From Channallabes apus (taxonomy: Eukaryota > Chordata > Actinopteri > Siluriformes > Clariidae), in contig CM060106.1 in assembly GCA_030522415.1 (NCBI GenBank), positions 25,404,967-25,468,966 of the forward strand: DNA of 64,000 nt, in the 5' to 3' direction. The notes below the pieces were generated by a model. That model worked only from the letters and a program-made list of their open reading frames with translations, had not been told where the DNA came from and searched no databases. Shown here piece by piece: positions 35,376 to 46,700 of this stretch. A program made the position numbers and the translations under genes. Positions within the stretch are counted from its first letter, which is position 1, and each line of letters begins with the position of its first letter.

Positions 35376-38300
35376 ATGTGTCAGGTTGTCGAAGAGTATG
35401 ACGGCGTTCTAGAGCAGAAATCTCAGCCTGCGTGAGTTTGTTGTTGTGTGTTTGAGATTATCAACTCATGTGGATTATGATAGTTGATTCAGATAACTTA
35501 AATTATTTATTTATATATGGTATGTTGGCACGTTTTTCATTTTTCAGGGTATCAAAGAAATGCATGAAGTGCAAAGAGGGCACTGCAGTGGTCATCATTC
35601 GTGTAGGAGATGCCTTTTGTAGGTAAATAGCACCAAAATCTACCAAATAAGCTCCTATTACAACAAGTTATCATCCTCAGGGGAGAGAAGATTGATTGTC
35701 CTTTTCATCCTGGTCACAGTCCAATGCATGACACACTGTTATGCATTTAAATGCCCCAAGCCAGGGATTGCCTCTTTACATAATAGTTATAAAAATGATC
35801 TATTACAATATAATTTAACTTTATCTTTATCTGTTTATTCACTCGTCTATACCGCTTATCCTGTACCAAGGAACATGGGCCTGGACCCCTTGACGGGGTA
35901 CCAATCCATCATATGGCGCACACACAAACTCCTCACTACTGGGAACACCAGTTAGACTAACCTGCATGTCTTTGGCATTTGACTGACAGCATGAAACAAA
36001 CATGCCAGCATTTCTTTACAATATTTTCATGTTCAATGTATTTTTGATGCTTTTATTTAATTCGAATCGTTCTGACCTAAAAAAAAAAAATCACTACATA
36101 TGTAAGCTTTCTTTTCAGTCAGTATGCGTTTATAAAATTGTTTTAATGTACTATATATATTGTTTATGATAAAATTTGTTTTATGTATTTGTTGTCGAGA
36201 TCAGAATGAGTTAATATAGAAAGATGTTAAAACAATGATTAACATATTTATTTATAAAACTTACTTAGTGTAACATGTTGTATTACATGACAAACCCCAA
36301 AATGTGCCCAAAACGAAATACTGTATTATATGTCAGTTTTTCATTACAGGTTTGTCATTATGATAGTAATATCTTATTTGATCATAGTAAAGAAAATTCA
36401 TAATATTATATATTAATGTCATTATAACAGGAGCAGTGGTGGCTCAGATGGTTCAGTCTCTGGGTTACTGATTGGAAGGTCAGAGGTTTGAGTCCCAGCA
36501 TCACCAAGCTGTCACTATTGAGCCCTTAAGCAAAGCCCTTAACACTAACTGCTCCTGGGGTGCTGCATCCTCACTGACCCTGTGCTCTGACCGCCAGCAA
36601 CTGTGACAAGCGAGAAAAAAAAAATTCACTGTGCTCTAAGGTTCATGATGTGACAAATAACTGAATTATCTTGTGATATTATATTTGATAGAGATTAATT
36701 TTGTAGGGGGGAAATCCGTGGCGGGAGGGCATTTTAGCGCACAATACCAGAATCTCTCTTAGAAAATGTGCGTCTATCATGTTGTAGTAAACATTGTATG
36801 CTTCTGTCTCCTTCATTCTTAATTAGGAGCTGTTTCAATGAGTACTTCATTCATAAATTCCGGGCCATGCTGGGGAAGAATCGTGTCATATTTCCTGGAG
36901 AGAAGGTAAGCATAGATATAATGCAGGTAATATAATCATCTGTGAATTAGACATGATCTGTTCAACTTTTTTCCTATCGTTAAACATCTTTTAGGTCCTG
37001 CTGGCTGTTTCTGGAGGACCAGCATCCAGCTGCATGCTCGCACAAGTACAAGAGGTAAGCAGTCACCTATCCGGGAACTTGACATTCTCCAGTAGGTTTC
37101 CATATCACAATAGTTTGGTACATTGGAAAACCAGTTGTATTCACAGACATGATATGACCGGGACATGTCCAATAGGCATTATCACGTGATAGAAATGTCC
37201 ACGCTGTTTGCAGGGTTTAAGTCGGGATGCACCGAAGAAGTTACGATTTACTCCTGGTATTATCTTCATAGACGGTACTTACAGTTAAAGTAATATGAAA
37301 TTTAATTTCACTTTTGTGTATTGAAGACGAATCTTCTCCGGTTAGAAATCATTCTCTGTTTGATGTAGAGGGTGGTGTGTGTGGTCAGAGTGATGAGCAG
37401 AGGGAGAAGACTGTAGTTCAGCTGGAGAGCATCTTCAGAACGACTGGATTCCTGTACCACATCGTCCCGCTGGAACAGGTAACGAGTCTTGGTTAAGACA
37501 AAAGCGATTTTAATGTTCACGCTCATCCTGATGCAGGAACTGGAATCTTTTCAAACATCTCCATGTTTTACATGACTGAGAGTGGATATATGAGCTACTT
37601 TGACTGTGGTAAGAACGAGAACCTCAGCACACTTATTAGACAGAAAGTAAGTTAGCTTGACCAGGTTATAATGCAATTCTTGCAGTCTTCTCCAAGTCAA
37701 GAGCGTTCACATTAAGTGTCATAATTTAGGGGAGAAAACGCAGGATCTCAGTGGTTTGTTATTGTGACATGGTTGTCTGCTGTGCCAGATTTTGAGAGTC
37801 TTCTTGATGTGACACCCTAGAACAGAATGGGAGAAAAGCATCTCGGTGTCCACAGCGAATTAAACCTTGAGAATGATTGGGTCCAAGAGGTACCATCAGG
37901 TCCAAATTTCCATATTTGGTTCCACTCCAGCGAGAGAAGAACAAGAATTGACCCGTCTCCTCTTGATTTCTGCATTGTACTGCGAATCTTTAAAAATAGT
38001 GAAATAATTGCATGATTATATTTCCCTTGTTGTGCTAACTGGTTTGAAAGCAATTCCAAGGCATCTTTTGCTTGCTGCGCTGTGATCCCATAAACCTCAG
38101 ACATCAGGAAGCAGAAATGATCAATGAAAATATGTTCCATAAAAGTATGTTGTTTTTTCTCATGACAGTTTACCGTCTCGGGTCACGCACCCTCACTTTA
38201 AAAAAACCCCCAAAAAACTCTAAAACAACCAAGCAACTCTAAAACTAGCCTTTTCTAATTAAAATGCATCCCATATTACATATTACAAGTCTCCGCTCTT

Positions 38301-41300
38301 GTTAACTTTGATCTTTGTAACATCATTTGTTTCGGCCCAATTATTTAAGTTTTTCAGCGCCGGACTGTCATTCTCGTGTCTCCTTTCAGCCAGTTGCATC
38401 ACCTTGTTTATTAGTGTATTCCCACATACTCTTGATACAGTAACATTCGTCTAATTGTTTGACCTTCATCCTTATGACATTCGCTGTGTTTGGGTTTGTT
38501 CAGCTGATTCTTGGCTGTGTTTCAGGTCTTCACTCTGCCCGAGTCGATACTCGAGCCCGTGCGTAGTCGAGGGCAGCACAGCGTCGACTACAAGGCAGCG
38601 GTGGACCAGCACATTCAGACCGAATTAACCCGGAGCCGTGGCACCTCTGTAGTGGAGGAATGCCAGGATGCAGTGGGTCGACTTAACCTACGGACGCCTA
38701 CATACAAGTCTGAGCACAAACTGGCCTTAGAGGAACTCTTCTCCTCTCTGAAATCCTTAACAACCAAACAGGACATGCTGCACACTCTGAGGTGAGCTCT
38801 ATGAACTACATCGTCTGCTTCTGCATGATCAGTGTTATTACGTATAAAACTCATGTTTAGAGTGATGGATGGAGTACTTTATTCATCACAAAGGGAAATT
38901 GTGAGCAGACATTAAAGCAGCCAGTTCACAGATTATACAACAACTTGCAAGCAACAAGGTGGAGAAGAATATTAAGGCCAGGTTAAAATTAAACAACCAC
39001 ATTGAGAAACGGGTAAGTAAAAACATAATAATAAATAAATAACCATATGATAGACTTTTTACAATAGTGCAGTGAGATGGGAATCTAAAAACTGCACATT
39101 AGTGTGGACAAAAATTACATACGAGTAGTCCCCAACTTACGAACAAGCTCCATTCCAGGAGCACGCTCGTAAGTCCGATTTGTTCTTAAGTCTGACAGAG
39201 TAAGTCGCGTACACCTTTGGACTGTAAACTCTGTTTTAATTGAGAAATTTCTGAAATTAGAATTATTCACCATCAGGACGGCTTCACAGGACAGCCTGTG
39301 AATCATCATTTCCGCTTTTATCATCATGCTGATTCTTTGAAACCCGCAGAGGCCAACTCATTTCTCCCGCACCCACATGCACCCAGATATACAATATACT
39401 GGACTTTAGACATTTTGTACGTTCATGTACACACTGAACATATTGCATCATATAATTGTAAATATTGCTATCTTTTGCACTGTAGTGTCTATTTTTTGTA
39501 CAATACATGTGAGCTAACTACAATGATTCCTCAGGCTCCCGGAAACACTCTTACCATTTCTGCCCTGGAATATGCCCCATGCCATCGGGGAAGAAAAACT
39601 CCATAGATGTGAGAACCTGGTCATTCAGTACATTCAAAAAAAAATTAAATGCAGGTAGTCCCCGACTTACGAACAAGCTCCATTCCAGGAGCATGTTCGT
39701 AATCCGATTTGTTCATAAGTCTGACAGAGTGAGTCGTGTACCCCTTTGACATGAATATACAATGTAAAGCATACCAATCCACTTGACTAAATCTGTCCCC
39801 TTTCATTTTATTGCCACAGCCTAGAGCTGAGCAACTGAAGCAACCCCAGATCATATCACTGCCTTCAGACTCTTATACAGTGGGCATTATTCATGATGAT
39901 GTATTAGGCTAAAAAAAAAAAAAAGGTATGAAGTGATGCACCATCACTCTGGAACAGGTCATTCCGAACTCAAAATTAGACCACATGACCTACTGTATTT
40001 CCAATCTGTATCCACTGGACAGTTGGATACCCAATTCAAGTCCTTAGTTGTTTTCTTTGCTGGTTGCAGACCAATAATTTGACTCTTCTGTAACATCTTT
40101 TTCATGTCCAAGGTATATACCTATTCTTTATTTTTACGAACGAAGATGGATATATAAAAGGGGACGAGCACAAAACATGCTGCATATATACATAAACCAA
40201 TACCAGGAGATTGGGTTGACCAGTCGGCTTCATGTCTCTCCAAAGGATCCTTTAACTTTTATATCTTTAATGGATGATTTCACCTGGAATTATGGATATT
40301 GGGTACCTTTTAAAAAGATTAAGGTCATTAGAGTTTCATTATCTGACTTCACAGTGTACAGCCAGTGTAACAGTAACATTTCATTTTCACCTTTCTTGGT
40401 TAAAAAAGAAAAAAAAAAAGAATTGTACAAAAAGTATACACTTTGGGGCTGTACTTAAATGAAAAGGAATGGAGTGTAATATCCTCGCTATTGTAGAAGA
40501 TATTCCATGTACAGTTGTGGTCAAAAGTTTACATACACTTGTAAAGAACATATCATGGCTCTCTTGAGTTCCCCGTTATTTCTACAACTCTGATAGAGTG
40601 ATTGGAACAGATACTTCTTTGTCACAAAAAAAAAACTTTTATGACTTTATTATGGGTTAACAGAAAAAAGTGATCATATCTGTTGGGTCAAAAATATACA
40701 TACAGCAACATGAATTAGCAATTTTGGTGACTTAGAAAGTTGTGTCAGTGAAATGAGCTTCATAGCATGGCCTCTTAACTTCTTGTGAGTGATTATGAGT
40801 GACTTCAGCTGGTGGCTTCTCTGAGGCCATTTAAATAGGGCTCATTGGATACAAACGCCCACAAACGCTACAATGGGTAAGTCAAAGGAGCTCAGCATGG
40901 ATCTGAAAAAGCGAATAATTGACTTGAACATGTCAGGAAAGTCACTTGGAGCCATTTCAAAGCAGCTGCAGGTCCCAAGAGCAACAGTGCAAACAACTGT
41001 TTGTAAGTATAAAGTGAATGGCACTGTTTTGTCACTGCCACGATCAGGAAGAAAACGCAAGTTATCACCTGCTGCTGAGAGAAAATTGGTCAAGAGGATG
41101 AAGAGTCAACCGAGAACCACCAAAAAGCACCAAAGCACCATATCTGCCAAGAATTAGAAGCTGCTGGAACACAGGTGTCATTGTCCACAGTCAAGCGTGT
41201 TTTGCATCTCCATGGACTGAGAGGCTGCCGTGCAAGAAGGAAGCCCTTGCTCCAAAAGCAGCACCTTAAGGCTCGACTGAAGTTTGCTGCTGATCACATG

Positions 41301-42845
41301 GACAAAGATAAGACCTTCTGGAGAAAGTTCTGTGGTCAGACGAAACAAAAATCGAGCTTTTTGGCCACAATGCCCAGCAATATGTTTGGAGGAGAAAAGG
41401 TGAGGGCTTTAACCCCAAGAACACCATGCCTACCATCAAGCACGGTGGTGGTAGTATTATGCTGTGGGGCTGTTTTGCTGCCAATGGAACTGGTGCTTTA
41501 CAGAGAGGAAATGGGATCATGAAGAAGTTGGATTACCTTCAAATTCTTCAACATAACCTAAAATCATCAGCCTGAAGGTTGGGTCTTGGGCGCAGTTGGG
41601 TGTTCCAACAGGACAGTGACCCCAAACACACATCAAAAGTGGTAAAGAAATGGCTAAATCAGACTAGAATTAGGGTTTTAGAATGGCCTTCCCAAAGTCC
41701 TGACTTAAACCCCATTGAGAACATGTGGACAATGCTGAAGAAACAAGTCCACGTCAGAAAGCCATCAAATTTAACTGAACTGCACCAATTCTGTCAAGAG
41801 GAGTGGTCAAAGATTCAACCTGAAGCTTGCCAGAAGCTTGTGGATGGCTACCAAATGCGCCTGATTGAAGTGAAAATGGCTAAGTGACATGTAACCAAAT
41901 ATTAGAACTGCTGTATGTATATTTTTGACCCAGCTTTTTTCTGTTAACCCATAATAAAGTCATAAAAGAACCAAACTTCATGAATGTTTTTTGTGACAAA
42001 GAAGTATCTGTTCCAATCACTCTATCAGAGTTGTAGAAATAACAGGGAACTCAAGAGAGACATGATATTGTGTTCTTTACAAGTGTATGTAAACTTTTGA
42101 CCACAACTGTAGTTCAGGTTCATTTAAATATCTGCCTAATCTATCTGATGGCTTTTTGTTTCATTTTAAATGCACAAGAAGCCTCACCTTTTGTCTCCAT
42201 CTATTTTAGTCGCTGTAATAATATTGTGTTATCCTTTATAAGGCCATCTCAACCATCGCTCACTTTAATACCCTATAAACATGACTTACTCCTCGTGCTT
42301 GGCCCCCGTCATTGCTGCTTGCCGCAATATATTCTACTCCTTTTTTTTTTTTTTTATATATTTTTTTTATTTGCTATGTCCCAATTGAAGTGAGTAGATG
42401 GAAGCTTAAACATTATTCCTGGTATCCTGCTGTTTAATTCAGCTCCCATAAAAGCTCCATTCAAGCACTTGAGCTGTGAAGAATCACATCAGAGACTTTA
42501 ATAAAACAACAGTCAGGCAGGTCTTTCTCCTTTTCCATTTTTCATCACTTATATCGCTGCCTCCACTCCTCATTTCTCCCCATCTGTCTCTCTCTTTCCC
42601 TCTCTCTCCGTCCCCAACACCCCTCCTTTTCCCCTTTCATATTGCCTCTCGTTGTCAGCGGTGTCTGAGTCATCAGGGAAAAGCAGGGCCTTGAAGTGTG
42701 CCTTGAGTTCAGTTTCAGTCAATAACTCAAAAGTGCTTGCAAAGTTTAATGAGAAAATACAAAGTGATTGAGAGTGTGTGAGGAAAAGAGGCAGGGCTTG
42801 GACTTTCTCCAGGTTCCAGGAGTCTGCTTTTGGTATGGTAATGTG

Positions 42846-42883
<38 letters not shown>

Positions 42884-43022
42884 GCAGCACCTGATACTGC
42901 ACACTGCCCGGATGAACGGCTACTCCAAAGTGATGATGGGAGACAGTTGTACACGGCTGGCCATCAAGCTGCTCACTAACATCTCTCTGGGACGAGGTTC
43001 AGCTCTGGCCACTGATACGGTG

Positions 43023-43062
<40 letters not shown>

Positions 43063-43321
43063 CTAATTAAATAAGATTGATTACACTTTTTAGTTTTGTA
43101 CTGGAGCTACAAGGCTAATGTGGCTAACAAACAAGGCAAGTTTATAGTTTCTGTTAAGCAATTCTGAGACACTGATGCGAGTGTGTGATGCTTTTACTCA
43201 TGCAGTTATACTTATGTGTTTGCTCACACCGCTTGACCCTGAAAAACAGAAGCCAAATAGAGAGTATTATCATAGAGTATGGCACAAAAAAAAAATATAT
43301 ATATATGTACTGTAATTATTA

Positions 43322-43363
<42 letters not shown>

Positions 43364-43536
43364 TTATATATATATATTATATAGTGTATATATATATATA
43401 TATAGTGTGTATAATATATATATACACACACTAATATAAATATAATAGGTAAATGCGTTTGATGATCAGAAACATTTTGTGTGACAAACATGCAAAAGAA
43501 TAAGAAATCAGGAAGGGGGCAAATAGTTTTTCACAC

Positions 43537-43585
<49 letters not shown>

Positions 43586-43643
43586 CACACACACTAATAT
43601 AGTGTATATATATATATTAGTGTGTGTGTATGTGTGTATGTAT

Positions 43644-43683
<40 letters not shown>

Positions 43684-43684
43684 A

Positions 43685-43759
<75 letters not shown>

Positions 43760-46700
43760 TGTACATACATGTGTGTGTTTTTAGATCTTTTTGCCACGTT
43801 ACTATAGGATACTGAAGTATAATTACAAGGTTCTGATCCCTCTGAAACTTCTGAGCCACATCCTTACATAATCAATGTGTGAAGTTTGTCAGAATTTGTG
43901 GGATTTTGTTTGTCCACTCGCCTCTTGAGGATTGAGCACAAGTTCCCAATGGGATTAAGGTCCAGGGAGCGTCCTGGCCATGGACCCAGAAGTTTTGTGT
44001 TCATGTTCACTTCATCACTTTTGCCTCACGGCAAGGCGCTCCATCATGCTGGAAAAGGCATTGTTTTCTGTTAAAATAAATAAAAATTAAATCCCAGTTT
44101 GATGTCATACTGTTGTTGTGTCTGAACACATTCAGTGTTATAAAGGCACAATAATTAAGAGTTTGTCCGTTCGTCCATGGTCCAGTTCCATGTGTAAGTC
44201 CTTTCTACGCTTCTACACTTGCCCAGTTTTCCTGATTCCAACACATCAACTTTGAGAATGTACTTTTCACTTGCTACCTAATACATGGTCTCTTTGAGTG
44301 GATTTTAATTAATAAATAATTAAATGTGGAATTGAATAATATTTACTTTAAAAAGGCACGCTTATTAAGGTTGGCAAAGGCAATAAAATGCACTTAGCCT
44401 CTAACCAGAAGTACATAAATGACTATTTACTATAAATAACAATGTGGTAAATGAGGGTATGAGTTCATATGTACAGGGGTGAGAGTGATTAATGTACAGA
44501 AGGTGCAGCAGGTGATAAGGATGGGTATATGTGGTATAAACCAAAATGTGCAGTGAAGACGACATCAACAAGATAACTTTTGCAACATTACATACATACA
44601 TACATACATTGATCAGCCATAACATCACGCGGTTAATATTGAGTAGGTCACCATAACAGTGATGCACTGTGTGTTTCTGACACCTTTGAGTAAAAGGTTG
44701 ATGCTGGTTCTGACAATCTGATCTACTCTACCTTTGCTCATGGGTTATTGTTGTTTACAGGGTGTTCGTGATTTATCGAACTCTTTCAGGAATTCCCGAT
44801 TTCACTCGGAATTATGTTCAGATAAATGTGCGCTGGTTCTGTAAAGGTAAACACACGCACAGGTGAAATTATTGTCATGAAAACCACTTCTGGATCTGCG
44901 TTCTCTCTGTTCGATATCTTAAACTGCTCTTACTAACTCATCTGAGGTTTTTTTAAAAAAAAAAATCTATTTATACCTCTGTGTTCGTCAGGCTTTTTCC
45001 GACTCTCGATACGGCGACGTGGTGACGCTGCGCCCCATGAGGGATTACTCCTCAAAAGAGATCGGCTTCTATAACCGGCTGTTTCGGGTACCGTCCGTCT
45101 TCATCCCAGACCTGGACACCAAGGTGAGAGTCCACTGCTGGTCCTTCTCTCAGGACTAAAGCTCTCCATAAAATCTCCGCGTGATTACAGAATTAATCAA
45201 ATACAGACAGGTCCGCTCCAGTTTAAATACAGTAGTAAATGCTGTATAAGGCGTAACTTTAGAAGTAGCAAGAACGTGCATATGCTCAGGCAGTGTACAT
45301 GATTTTGGCCATGAGGTTTAATTATCTACATTTATCAAACTGGCGAGGTGTGATAGCGGGCTATAAAATTGGAGGGAGGGATGGAGGGATCCTCACTTTG
45401 TCTTTATGGCCACAATGCTACAGCCATCAGTGAATCGTCAAGGCCTTCACAGTTTGGTTTTGCTCCAGTGAGCTACAGAAGGACGACGAGGTGGCATCAT
45501 TTATCAGAGCGCTTACAAAACCCACCAGGAGACACGAGCATGCACAAGAGCTGAAGGAAATCATCATCTAGACTCAGGCTGTCCTCGGTAAAGCGAAAGG
45601 GTCGTGAGTGTGTATGTATTAGAAAGGAACGCGTGCCTGCTCTACGGGTGCCAATTTGAAAAGGTTATACAGGTTGTATAGGAAAACCACTTGGATTCTG
45701 GAAAACGGGTAAAAACTAGACAAAGCAGGGTTTAAATAAACAGGATTTTCATAGGAACTGTAGTGTAGCTTTTTCTGTTACATCCATATAGAGATAATTA
45801 GTTTAGAATGAGGTCATTTCTGTGTTTTTAACATGTCTTTGGTTAATAATCTCAGCAATGCTTCTAGTTTAGTTGATGTGTTTCACTCCGCATGCGTTGT
45901 TCCATTTCAGACTGCTGATAAAGCGAGTATCCAGCGCCTGACCGAGAGCTTTGTGGTCAAACTCCAGGCTGACTTTCCCTCCACCGTCAGCACTGTGTTC
46001 AGGTAGTTCTGACCACATGCCTTGGCTTCATGCATGTCGTGTTTGTTTTTAAATTGCACATCCACGTGAGTGAGAATTTCGGCCACCTGCGTCTTTCTAG
46101 AACAAGTGAGAAGCTCAACACAGCGTGTGGTCAGAGCTCCAGCGCAGACCCTGCTGAGAAGTGTCTTCTCTGTCTCTGTGCCCTCGACACCAAAGCTGGC
46201 AAGTTTCAGCACTAAGCACGTTTTCACACTTTTTTTTTTTTTTTTTATTAGATATTTTTACTACCTTACAAAGCAAGCTGCATTAGATGTTCCTTCTTCT
46301 TCACAAGGCTGATCTTCATTTCTTTTTGATCTCTGTATTGTCGATTAATATATTAAACATTTTATTATTTTCATGTGTATATAAAAATCTTCATATGCAC
46401 CTGTGGGCAAACGGTTATTTAAGTGAAATAGGATTGCTTGATAAATTGTCAGATTCATTCAAGATTCAAAGAACTTTATTAATCCCAAAGGGAAATTGCT
46501 TAAAAACTTGGATGGATAGCAGAAGCAATTGATTGAAGATTGATTAATGGATCAGTTGATGGTTGGATTGGTGGATAGACCAACTATTGAGTAATTGGTG
46601 GATAGATCAACTATTGAGTAATTGGTGGATAGATCAACTATTGAGTAATTGATAATTTAATGGATCAGTGGAATGATGAATGGATGGGTCGATTGGTTTA

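Noticed and set aside
43270..43800. Tyr/Ile-rich open frames
   Set aside because: Products of the (AT)n repeats.
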